From Rickettsiella grylli (GTDB taxonomy: Bacteria; Pseudomonadota; Gammaproteobacteria; Diplorickettsiales; Diplorickettsiaceae): a stretch of DNA of 64,000 nucleotides. The number at the start of each line of letters is the position of its first letter. Position 1 is the first letter of the stretch. The stretch covers positions 461,001 to 525,000 of the forward strand of contig NZ_AAQJ02000001.1 of assembly GCF_000168295.1 (NCBI RefSeq). The letters are read 5' to 3'. The notes below the pieces were generated by a model. The model searched no databases, had not been told where the DNA came from, and saw nothing but the letters and a program-made list of their open reading frames with translations. A program made the position numbers and the translations under genes. Positions 24,440 to 32,314 of the stretch are shown piece by piece.

Positions 24440-25329
24440 AATCGGATTTGTGGCGGCTCGGTAAGCTAAACGAAAAACCAGAAAAACTGTGGCAAGAAGC
24501 TGTTGTTAAATGGCTGGATGTGTGTAAACGTAAAAGTAAGCGTAGCTTAGAGGAGGCTGGGTTTCATCTGATGTGGGTCGAACCTTATCTAAAAAATAAA
24601 AAGTTAATTGAAATAGATATTGATTTAATCGATGAAATAATTCAAGCCAAGCGGAGTGAGAAAAAAGTTTCCAATGCAACAATCAACCGACTGTTAGAAG
24701 TGATAAGAGCTATCCTGAATAATGCCTTTAAAAAAGGATGGGTAGAAAAAATACCTTCTATATCGTTGTTTGATGAAATTGAACGGGATCGCTGGTTAAC
24801 AAAAGATGAAGCAGAACGGCTACTTAAAGAGTTACCGCCACATTTATCGGACATGGCCGCTTTTTCGTTGTTGACGGGATTACGTAAAGCAAATGTGACC
24901 GGACTGAAATGGAGAAATGTTGACTTAGTCAGACGACATGCCTTTGTGAGTGCGTCACAATCAAAAACGAATAAGGCAATACCAGTACCACTTAGTACAG
25001 AGGCAGTTGCTATTATTCGAAAACAGGTGGGTAAACATATTGAGTTTGTTTTTACCTATGAAGGAAAACCAATGAAGCAATGTTGCACAAGATCGTGGCG
25101 TAAAGCGTTAAAGCGAGCAGGGATAGAAGATTTCCGTTGGCATGACTTACGCCATACGTGGGCCTCCTGGCATGTGCAAAATGGAACGTCATTATATGAG
25201 CTGCAACGATTGGGCGGTTGGTCTTCTTACAATACGGTACAACGTTACGCGCATTTAAATAGTCAGCAACTTCAGGAAGCAGCCGAACGTGTGGCGTGTA
25301 CAAATTTGGTACATGGTACATTTAAGTGA
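24319..25329 (+). CDS. int: Tyrosine recombinase/integrase
   Basis: 336 residues from ATG 24319, supported by AGAGGAGA 8 bases upstream; a longer frame from 24274 lacks such a site. Arm-binding and core-binding N-terminal parts are followed by the catalytic domain: L-L-T-G-L-R-K-A-N (Arg I), S-K-T-N-K-A-I-P (Lys), H-D-L-R-H-T-W-A-S (His/Arg II), L-G-G-W-S-S and the nucleophile in V-Q-R-Y-A-H-L-N. It ends 52 bp from the 3' end of tRNA-Arg, the classic arrangement for site-specific integration into a tRNA gene. It appears intact. Confidence 0.93.
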   Translation: MALCKRNNIWWIRFSHNGKRIQKSTETTNKAAAQELHDRLKSDLWRLGKLNEKPEKLWQEAVVKWLDVCKRKSKRSLEEAGFHLMWVEPYLKNKKLIEIDIDLIDEIIQAKRSEKKVSNATINRLLEVIRAILNNAFKKGWVEKIPSISLFDEIERDRWLTKDEAERLLKELPPHLSDMAAFSLLTGLRKANVTGLKWRNVDLVRRHAFVSASQSKTNKAIPVPLSTEAVAIIRKQVGKHIEFVFTYEGKPMKQCCTRSWRKALKRAGIEDFRWHDLRHTWASWHVQNGTSLYELQRLGGWSSYNTVQRYAHLNSQQLQEAAERVACTNLVHGTFK

Positions 25330-25380
25330 CATTTTAAGTTGTAGCTAAATTGGCTAACTTATTGAAAAATAAGTGAATTT

Positions 25381-25457
25381 TGGCGCGCCCGGAGAGATTC
25401 GAACTCCCGACCACCAAGTTCGTAGCCTGGTACTCTATCCAGCTGAGCTACGGGCGC
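25381..25457 (-). tRNA. tRNA-Arg(ACG)
   Basis: 77 nt on the minus strand including an encoded CCA. The acceptor GCGCCCG pairs with CGGGCGC, discriminator G. D-arm with AGCTCAGCTGGATAGAG, anticodon stem CCAGG/CTTGG with loop CTACGAA (anticodon ACG, normally modified to ICG), and T-arm GGGAGTTCGAATCTCTC. The 3' end faces the intact integrase gene, so the 3' half is the likely attB core. Confidence 0.97.
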
Positions 25458-25503
25458 ATAACCCTAAGAAGCCCGGCATTCTAACAGTTTATCACCCATT
25501 CAG

Positions 25504-25921
25504 CTAGCCTCCTTTTGCTGCCGTTTGAACAGAATATACCAATTTTGTACCAGATACTCGCTCGGCAGCCTTCATAAGTTGATCACTATTTAAATGCGCA
25601 TAGCGTAATACAATGTCAAAAGATGACCATCCGCCTAATATTTGCAATTCTGTAAGGATGTTCCATTTTGAACATGCCAAGATGCCCATGTATGACGTAA
25701 GTCATGCTTCGATCTTTGCTCGCTTTAACGGCTTTACATCATGCAGCTGTATTGCATTGCTTAACAGGGTTTCCTTCATAGGTAAAAACAAATTCAATAT
25801 GTTTACCTATTTGTCTTGCAATAATTGCCGCAGCTTTTGCATTAAGAGGTACTGGAATTGCTGTTCTAGTTTTTGATTGTGATGCACTCACAAAGGCATG
25901 TCGCCTTACTAAATCGACATT
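25504..25921 (-). pseudogene. Second tyrosine integrase, decayed C-terminal half
   Basis: Two minus-strand pieces closely resemble the intact integrase: N-V-D-L-V-R-R-H-A-F-V-S-A-S-Q-S-K-T with F-V-F-T-Y-E-G-N-P-V-K-Q (25739-25921), and L-G-G-W-S-S-F-D-I-V-L-R-Y-A-H-L-N-S (25504-25689). Between them the H-D-L-R-H-T-W-A-S box is readable only with frame changes, and an in-frame TGA follows the first piece. The N-terminal half is gone. It lies on the 5' side of tRNA-Arg, so it is the scar of an older related element at the same site. Confidence 0.87.
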
Positions 25922-25964
25922 GTAAAGCTCCCCTTTATACCCCTCAATGTCGGGGAGCGCGCGG

Positions 25965-26090
25965 TACAAAGAAGATTTAAAGATTGCTAAGAAGATATTA
26001 GCTCGGGGCTATGAGTATGGCGCTATTAAAGATCTTCTTATTAGTTTAGATAAGGCTAAACCTGAATACCTTATACTGCTTGCATTCTAA
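25965..26090 (+). pseudogene. Rpn-family C-terminal remnant
   Basis: About 41 codons with no start: Y-K-E-D-L-K-I-A-K-K-I-L-A-R-G-Y-E-Y-G-A-I-K-D-L-L, a pattern shared with the Rpn C-terminal helices (I-T-I-A-K-K-L-I-A-E-G-R-S-I-Q-Y-I-Q-D-L). It ends at TAA 26088-26090. It abuts the dead integrase, so it is probably a leftover of the same older element. Confidence 0.6.
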
Positions 26091-26257
26091 AAATGCTCTA
26101 TACAGTTTTTTCGTACATTTGAACTCCGACATTTTCTTCTCTTTATTGCTTTATTTTTACCTGCTTACTTTAAGATCTTTTCCATAGCCGCGAAATTCCT
26201 GTAAAAATGAATTACGTAAGTAAATTTTATTTTTAGTTAATTATTCAGGAGACAAAA

Positions 26258-26317
26258 ATGGCCTATACACGATTCCTCAGACCCATCCGTTTCAATCAAA
26301 GCATTATTATTTTTTAG
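26258..26317 (+). CDS. Possible 19-residue leader peptide
   Basis: ATG with CAGGAGAC seven bases upstream, M-A-Y-T-R-F-L-R-P-I-R-F-N-Q-S then a hydrophobic end. It lies in the 350-bp gap before the YopJ-like gene and is followed by an AT-only stem (AAAAAATT/AATTTTTT, about 26321-26342). Coding status is uncertain; no other feature was seen in 26091-26442. Confidence 0.25.
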   Translation: MAYTRFLRPIRFNQSIIIF

Positions 26318-26442
26318 AGCCAAAAAATTCTTTAATTTTTTGATCATCAATGTCAAAATTGAGTTACTCGTAAAAAGCTTAAACAAGTGTTTGCAGAAGA
26401 ATCGAATGCATAATGAATCAAGGTTATTTATAAGGAGGAAAA

Positions 26443-27687
26443 ATGCCTCTATTTCCATTAGATCCGAAGCCAAGGTCTTCTATTTTGTATGTGGAAGAAA
26501 TGCATGATTTGATTGAAGAGAAAAAAAATCGTAGATGGGATTTAAATATTTTTATTTTTTCTAGCGACGGTTACCACGAAGAAAAATATAAATATAATAG
26601 CGAACTCGATATTTTCTTTAATTTATTATCTAAAAATATGAATACCTCTCAAATACCAAGTCGTTTCCAGCTCGCAATAGAAAATCAAAATCATTGGTTT
26701 AGTGTCGATGCCTATATTAAAAATAAGCAAGTTTATCTACTTGTTATTGATGCTGCAGGACTTCATAGAAGTACAGAACTTATAAAAAAAGCGTCGGTAA
26801 ACTTAAAGCCTATCATTTTTTCCTATAGCGGAACTCAAATACAATGTGATTTTGAGCATTGTTCTTTTTTTACGTTAGATCATCTTTTTCGTTTATCGAA
26901 TCGGCATCAGCATTGGAACGATTTAATTGGGTTTAGTGCGTTTGCACCCAACACGGTTATTTATTTTGATCATGAAGCATGCCCAAAATCGTTAGCGTTT
27001 ATTTTTAAAAATATACAATCTTTTAAGGGATTCAATAAATTACCGAATTCATTGAAAATGACAGTGATTAATAAAAAAAATCAAACGCTTGAACACGTTA
27101 TTAAAAAAAATAGTTATATGGAAAATATTTCAAGTGCTGAAATTAAAGTAATAAACACAGGTATTTTATTGAAAGAAAAAAAATATAAGCAAAGAGCCAC
27201 TCATTTTTTCAAGCGGAATTACAACGAGGTTTCAAACCGACAAGGATTTGATATTATCGGTGGAAGACTCGGAAAGTTGATCACTAAAGTGATTCAGCAT
27301 AAGGGAAATAATTTTTTTGATTTCTTTACAGAAAAAGATAAATCGCTTATAAAAACTAACCCGCGAGAGATGCTTGATATTATAATTTATTATGAATTAA
27401 AAAGTTTTTTAATTTTTTTAATTGAAACGAAACTTTTATATAAAGAATATATTAGTATTTCCGATATTTGTAGTTTTATAAATAAAGATTTAAATCTATT
27501 TAAAGTTATTTTAGCGTATGTCAAGAATTCCCTGACCTACGCCGATAGGTCAGAAATCAATGATCAAATAAATTTATATGGAAATACTCAATTTAAAGAT
27601 TATTTTTCATTAAGATTTTTTGAGGAATTTCATCTCTCTTCATATAATAGCACAACGCAAACGAGAACATTCAACGTGGTTATTTGA
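26443..27687 (+). CDS. YopJ/CE-clan-like cysteine protease or acetyltransferase, putative secreted effector
   Basis: 414 residues, start with TAAGGAGG 5 bases upstream. The N-terminal third has a catalytic layout like YopJ-family and Ulp1-fold enzymes: His84 in N-H-W-F-S-V-D-A, Asp103 in L-L-V-I-D-A-A-G (19 residues later, the same spacing as His109-Glu128 in YopJ), Gln134 and Cys140 in Q-I-Q-C-D-F-E-H-C-S-F-F-T-L, with Gln six residues before Cys as usual for the oxyanion hole. The rest is helical, Lys/Ile-rich and unrecognised. Known relatives acetylate or cleave host proteins. No signal peptide. It lies between a dead integrase and an ankyrin gene. Confidence 0.65.
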   Translation: MPLFPLDPKPRSSILYVEEMHDLIEEKKNRRWDLNIFIFSSDGYHEEKYKYNSELDIFFNLLSKNMNTSQIPSRFQLAIENQNHWFSVDAYIKNKQVYLLVIDAAGLHRSTELIKKASVNLKPIIFSYSGTQIQCDFEHCSFFTLDHLFRLSNRHQHWNDLIGFSAFAPNTVIYFDHEACPKSLAFIFKNIQSFKGFNKLPNSLKMTVINKKNQTLEHVIKKNSYMENISSAEIKVINTGILLKEKKYKQRATHFFKRNYNEVSNRQGFDIIGGRLGKLITKVIQHKGNNFFDFFTEKDKSLIKTNPREMLDIIIYYELKSFLIFLIETKLLYKEYISISDICSFINKDLNLFKVILAYVKNSLTYADRSEINDQINLYGNTQFKDYFSLRFFEEFHLSSYNSTTQTRTFNVVI

Positions 27688-27711
27688 AGTGGATTTAATG
27701 TCGTTCATGAG

Positions 27712-29835
27712 TTATGAAAGAAACGTTGATTCAATTGGAGTAGGATTGGAAAAATTGGGATTACCTTCAGCAGATTCATCTGAGGATGTAGATTTAAAAA
27801 ATAAAAAAGCCACTTTTTTCACATCGTCTAAATGTGTTAAATAACCGAATACTTTTTTCCATAATTCTGGAGGTAAACGTCGCTTATCAAGCTTAAACTG
27901 TGATAATGTAACTAAGGCTTTATGTGCTAATAAACCCTTTTCAAAATTTTCTTTTATTTTACTTCCAAAGTAGGGATATTGATGTGTGAAATTTTCTGTG
28001 TTGATTAAACGTTGTATCTCCTGATTAGAGGACATAGTTTCTAATTTATTGATATCTTTTGTAACATAAAAATCGAACAAAGCAGATGGGTTTGAAGTCA
28101 TTTGTTTTAAAGTTAAAATTTCATCCCAGTAATCCGATAAAACGGCATCTTCGTGGATGAAATCAGGTTTCTCCTCCGTTGAATTTTTTAGAAGGTGTAA
28201 AATAAATAATTTTGCGAGTTCAATAGGGCCGTTTTTTGAAACCAAATAAAGCGCTGTAATATCTTCGTGGTGAGTGATATTAATAGTCGCTCCTTTTTCG
28301 AGTAGTAATTTTATTATTCCAGTGTGATTTTGATAACAGGCCAGATGAAGTGGTGTAATGCCTTCTTTGTTGCTCCTATTAATAGGAGCACCCTTATCAA
28401 GCAGTCGTTTTACCATTTCAAGGGTTCCTTGACAACAAGCCAGATGAAGTGGCGTAATGCCTTCGTTATTTGCACTATTCGTATTTACACCGTCTGCTAG
28501 CAGCAAGTTTACTATTTCAGTGTGATTTTTATAGCAGGCTAAATGCAGTGCTGTAACACCTTCTTTATTAAGACGATTACTATCTGCACCTTTATTAAGC
28601 AGTAGTTTTGCTGTTTCGGCGTTACCTTGAAAACAGGTCACATGAAAGGGTGTATTACCAAGAAAGTTAGTCACGTGAACGCGAGCGTCGTTTTCTATCA
28701 ATAATTTAACGATCGACGTATGGTTTTTTTCGGCCGCCAGATGGAGTGATGTATTGCCATTGATGTTAACGACATTAACATTTGCGCCGTTTTCTATCAA
28801 TAATTGAGCGACGCTGATATGACCTGCGAAACAGGCTTGAATGAGTGGAGTTACATTATTAAAATTAACGGCGTTAACATTCGCGCCGTTTTCTATCAAG
28901 AGCTGAACTATCATTGTATGGCCTTTTTCGGCCGCCAGATGGAGTGATGTGTTACCATGGATGTTAGTCCTTTTTATTGTAGCACCCATTTCTATCAGTA
29001 ATTTGACGATATTAAACTGGTTCTGCTTACAGGCGATATGAAATGGTGTTGTGTCATTCTTGTTAGTCGCACTCATTGCTGCCCCGTGTTTTATTAATAA
29101 TGTGGCGATTGCCGTGTAATTTTTTTCTAGAGCCAAATGAAGTGCTGTATTTCCGTTCGTATCAACGGCATTAATATGTGCTTTTTCTTTGAGTAATAGT
29201 TTGACTATGGATATGAATCCTTTGGAGCAGGCGATATGAAGTGACGTGTTAACGGTATGAGTCGGTGCACCGCTTTTTATCAATAAATTGACTATCTCGA
29301 AATGTCCTTTTTCTGCGGCTAAATAAATGGCTTTATCGCCATTTGTGCGAGTGGCATTAATATCCGCACCATATTCTACGAGTAGTTTAGCGAGCTTGGC
29401 GTGGTTTTCAGCACAGGCAATATGAAGCGGTGTATTCGCATGCGTATCAATGATATGGACAGGTATTCCTTTTTCTATTAGTAATCTGGCTAATTCAGTA
29501 TGGCCTTTTTTAGTGACTACATGGAGTAACGTTTCTCCGTGATCACCAATTTCATTGATGTTGGCCCCATGTTGAATCAGTAATTCTACGAGTTTAATGA
29601 ATCCTTTTTCGCAGGCCCAAAATAAAGGGGTAAATCCATTGACGTCAAATGCATGGATGTTAGCGCCTTTTTCGATCAATAATTTTGCTATCTCCGTATG
29701 ACCTAGAAAACAGGCTTTATGGAGCCCTGTGTACCCCACAATATCCGCTTCATAAGCTTCAATATTTGTTATTTTTATATTAAATAAATCTTTAAGCGTA
29801 TTAAAAAAAAATTGTAACATATTAATTGCGGTCAT
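27712..29835 (-). CDS. Ankyrin-repeat protein with C-terminal F-box-like motif, putative effector
   Basis: 707 residues. I count 16 ankyrin repeats of about 33 residues from residue ~33 to ~557 (for example N-T-S-L-H-L-A-A-E-K-G-H-T and E-G-I-T-P-L-H-L-A-C). Repeat 6 is short. After a helical linker, residues ~654-680 read L-P-P-E-L-W-K-K-V-F-G-Y-L then L-D-D-V-K-K-V-A, which fits the F-box core. Ankyrin/F-box proteins of intracellular bacteria and poxviruses recruit host SCF ubiquitin ligase. The tail ends in a Ser/Glu-rich segment, as in many Dot/Icm substrates. Convergent with the YopJ-like gene, 24 bp apart. Confidence 0.85.
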   Translation of the reverse strand: MTAINMLQFFFNTLKDLFNIKITNIEAYEADIVGYTGLHKACFLGHTEIAKLLIEKGANIHAFDVNGFTPLFWACEKGFIKLVELLIQHGANINEIGDHGETLLHVVTKKGHTELARLLIEKGIPVHIIDTHANTPLHIACAENHAKLAKLLVEYGADINATRTNGDKAIYLAAEKGHFEIVNLLIKSGAPTHTVNTSLHIACSKGFISIVKLLLKEKAHINAVDTNGNTALHLALEKNYTAIATLLIKHGAAMSATNKNDTTPFHIACKQNQFNIVKLLIEMGATIKRTNIHGNTSLHLAAEKGHTMIVQLLIENGANVNAVNFNNVTPLIQACFAGHISVAQLLIENGANVNVVNINGNTSLHLAAEKNHTSIVKLLIENDARVHVTNFLGNTPFHVTCFQGNAETAKLLLNKGADSNRLNKEGVTALHLACYKNHTEIVNLLLADGVNTNSANNEGITPLHLACCQGTLEMVKRLLDKGAPINRSNKEGITPLHLACYQNHTGIIKLLLEKGATINITHHEDITALYLVSKNGPIELAKLFILHLLKNSTEEKPDFIHEDAVLSDYWDEILTLKQMTSNPSALFDFYVTKDINKLETMSSNQEIQRLINTENFTHQYPYFGSKIKENFEKGLLAHKALVTLSQFKLDKRRLPPELWKKVFGYLTHLDDVKKVAFLFFKSTSSDESAEGNPNFSNPTPIESTFLS

Positions 29836-29992
29836 TGTTTTTAAATAGATTTTAGAGTGATAAATAAGAATTATTGTCTGTTCGATGTTAATTTTTATAT
29901 TAAACCTTAGTTTAGCACAATAAGTGGTTATCGTTTTTACACGTGAAAAATTTTAAATTGATTTAAAATAGATAGACGAGTATATGTAATTT

Positions 29993-30496
29993 TTAATCAT
30001 TAATTTTTTTTAAATTGGCTGATGTAATCAGTTGCGCAAATGAAACACACCAAACAACCACAGAATGTATTTCTGACATATTGACGGTATAGGGGACCCT
30101 ATAGACCTGGCTGCCTTGAAAGCTTTTTAACATGCCGAGATCGTATTTTTTTGAATTTTGAAAAGCAGCCTTGGTTTTAACCGTGTGGGCGTTCGATAAA
30201 AAAACATGAAAAGCAGGCCCTGGACCGACTTAAAAATCCCGACCCAAGAAGATTTCATATTGGTTTTTTGTTTTATAGACGGAAACAGAGCCTTGGCCAT
30301 AATGAAGTCTATCTTTTGGATTGGGGTGAATAAACATCCCCTGGGCAACCTTTGTTTTCGTTTCAATATGAGAAATTTCCTCATTCAATACAGGCGGAGG
30401 AAAAATAAAGGGATAAATAATGAGCATCGTGACGAATCCAGCGACGAGACCGATGCTACCTGCGATTAACGTTTGAATCATCGTTCGTTTTTTCAC
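29993..30496 (-). pseudogene. DM13-domain lipoprotein-like protein, interrupted by one nonsense codon
   Basis: GTG start at 30494-30496 with GGGA upstream. N-terminal membrane segment (I-A-G-S-I-G-L-V-A-G-F-V-T-M-L-I-I-Y), then the DM13 fold: Q-G-M-F-I-H-P...G-Q-G-S-V-S-V-Y, R-D-F-stop-V-G-P-G-P-A-F-H-V-F-L-S. The TAA at 30230-30232 replaces the residue that is normally Lys between D-F and V-G-P-G-P, and the same frame continues without interruption for 78 more codons to TAA 29993-29995. A single A-to-T change explains it. DM13 proteins are thought to have a redox or heme-related extracytoplasmic role. Confidence 0.85.
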
Positions 30497-30893
30497 GTTC
30501 GTTTCCCAGTGATGACAACGAGGTTTTGGAAAATGAGATAATCTACAGTATAGTTGTTATTATGGGGCAATCGTCTAGGATTTTCTAAACGTTTTAAAAC
30601 GAAAAAGCTCGATTTAAATCATTGCTTAAGGCTACTATTGAAAGGTCAATAGATAAGAAGATGAGGGTGCTCATCACTCCATTTGAAAGCAAATTTTTGG
30701 ATCGGGCTTATTTAAGAAGCGATCGACAATGCGCGCTACACCGTATACAACGCTGTCGCCCTGTTATATGCGTGCAGGCGCCGTTATGACCAAAACGCGG
30801 TTAACTAAGTATTTTTAGAGATTACTTTCTAAGTCTGGCAAGTCCGAATGAAATCTTTTAATATAATATTAAAAATTATTGAGGAGAAAAGCA
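30497..30893. other. Intergenic region, no gene recognised
   Basis: About 400 bp. A 42-codon plus-strand frame starts at ATG 30661 but has no ribosome site or recognisable product. AT-rich sequence ahead of the Hsp20 gene (TTTAATATAATATT near 30857-30870) could include its -10 element. Nothing else is supportable. Confidence 0.5.
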
Positions 30894-31448
30894 ATGTTAG
30901 ATTCAGTAATAAAAACGTCGGTTATTCTGGTTGGTTTTATGCTTTCCAATTCAGTACTAGCGCTCACTCAATCGACAACGGGGCCAACGGTTAATCATAC
31001 GGCTTCTGAAATGAAAGCGACGCCGATAGAACCCTCTATTCCGGTAGAAAGTTGGCCCCATTTCCAGCCAGGATTTAATCCATTTTTGCAGCTTGATTCT
31101 GCATTCGCGCAACCGTTTTTTTCGAATCCTCTGTATTTTAATCGGTTGATGATGCAGGAAAAGCCTAAACAATATTTAATTTCATTCGATATGCCGGGTG
31201 TTGATCCGCGCAAAATTAAAGTTTCAATTTCGCAAGGAATACTTTTTGTAAAGGCGAAAAGCACAAATGAAGATCTCAAACGAGACGATCATAATCAGTA
31301 TGTGTTTTCTTATCATGTGGCCTTGCCCGATAATGCCAATCCTAAAAAAGTAAATGCGGTTTTACATCGTGGCGTACTAAAAATAACGATTGAAAAAAAT
31401 AATCAATTAGCCGCGATGGCCGAAATACCAGTAAAAGAAATTGCTTGA
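30894..31448 (+). CDS. Hsp20/alpha-crystallin family protein with signal peptide
   Basis: 184 residues from ATG 30894 (GAGGAG upstream; a TTG start at 30879 is less likely). N-terminal hydrophobic signal (S-V-I-L-V-G-F-M-L-S-N-S-V-L-A) followed by a linker and an alpha-crystallin domain from Q-Y-L-I-S-F-D-M-P-G-V-D-P to G-V-L-K-I-T-I-E-K. The A-x-x-x-G-V-L-x-I motif is present as H-R-G-V-L-K-I. Ordinary Hsp20 chaperones are cytoplasmic; the export signal implies periplasmic holdase activity. The short C-terminal A-E-I-P-V-K could be the I-x-I/V oligomerisation tail. Confidence 0.82.
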   Translation: MLDSVIKTSVILVGFMLSNSVLALTQSTTGPTVNHTASEMKATPIEPSIPVESWPHFQPGFNPFLQLDSAFAQPFFSNPLYFNRLMMQEKPKQYLISFDMPGVDPRKIKVSISQGILFVKAKSTNEDLKRDDHNQYVFSYHVALPDNANPKKVNAVLHRGVLKITIEKNNQLAAMAEIPVKEIA

Positions 31449-31468
31449 CATAAAAATTCTTTTTGATT

Positions 31469-32314
31469 TTATCCATAGCGGTGTAGATTTTCTATAATAC
31501 GATAGGTGGGGTTAGCGCGATTTAAAGTATAGAAATGGAATTCTTTAACTCCATTTTGTAACAAGTGTTGGCAGAGCTTCGTCACAAATTCAATACCCAC
31601 TTCTTGTAAAGACTGTGGATCGTTGCTAAGCATAGCCAGGTGCTTACGCAACCACAAAGGGATTTCTGCGCCACACGCCGTTGAAAACTGAATAAGTTTT
31701 TGATAGTTTATAATGGGCGTAATGCCTGGAACAATCGGAATGTGAATTGAAGCTTTTTCACACGCTTCAATGAAGCGAAAATAAGCGTCACTATTAAAAA
31801 AAAATTGTGTAATAGCACTATTGGCGCCGGCTTCGATTTTTCGTTTAAAATTTTCAATATCTTTTCGGGGACTAAAAGCTTGGGGATGGAATTCCGGATA
31901 GGCAGCCACAATGATATGGAAATAATTGCCGGTTATTTTTCGAATAGCGCTAATGAGTTCGTTTGCATAATTAAATTCAGATAGTTTGGGTACTTCTTTA
32001 GGTAAGTCGCCTTGAATGACTAGCAATTGTTTAACCCCTAATTGTTGATACTCCATGAGCAAATCATATAAACGCGGATAGGTCATATTGACGCAGGAAA
32101 TATGGGGGGTTGCAGCAATTCCATCCTTAACGAATTGCTTTATGACGAGGAGTGATTGGTGCTGTATTGCGCCACCGGCACCAAAGGTGATTGAAAAATA
32201 ATTGGGTTTAAGTTTAGATAGTTCTTGTCGTGTTGCGTATAAATTTTTCAAACCACGATGTGTTTGGGGGGGGAACACTTCAAAACTAAAATTAAATTTT
32301 TGACATAATTGCAT
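31469..32314 (-). CDS. metF: 5,10-methylenetetrahydrofolate reductase
   Basis: 281 residues from ATG 32314, which lies inside the metE 3' end (23-bp overlap). It makes 5-methyltetrahydrofolate, the methyl donor for MetE. The flavin-binding TIM-barrel signature is visible: F-S-F-E-V-F-P-P-Q at the N-terminus, S-I-T-F-G-A-G-G, then P-H-I-S-C-V, L-V-I-Q-G-D-L-P and Q-F-F-F-N-S-D. Length matches bacterial MetF. Overlap with metE means coupled expression of the enzyme and its cofactor supply, both controlled by the metE leader. Confidence 0.94.
   Translation of the reverse strand: MQLCQKFNFSFEVFPPQTHRGLKNLYATRQELSKLKPNYFSITFGAGGAIQHQSLLVIKQFVKDGIAATPHISCVNMTYPRLYDLLMEYQQLGVKQLLVIQGDLPKEVPKLSEFNYANELISAIRKITGNYFHIIVAAYPEFHPQAFSPRKDIENFKRKIEAGANSAITQFFFNSDAYFRFIEACEKASIHIPIVPGITPIINYQKLIQFSTACGAEIPLWLRKHLAMLSNDPQSLQEVGIEFVTKLCQHLLQNGVKEFHFYTLNRANPTYRIIENLHRYG

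Noticed and set aside
25381-25457. Direct repeat of the tRNA-Arg 3' end (att site) within the window
   Set aside because: I looked for the 3' tRNA sequence elsewhere in 1-25000 by eye and found no copy; the other att end is probably outside the window.
26237-26473. Minus-strand 78-residue frame
   Set aside because: It overlaps the start of the YopJ-like gene, has no ribosome site and an unlikely composition.
28180-29760. Tandem DNA repeats that might be a CRISPR or minisatellite
   Set aside because: The ~99-bp periodicity is the coding signal of 33-residue ankyrin repeats, in frame and diverged; no spacers or cas genes are present.
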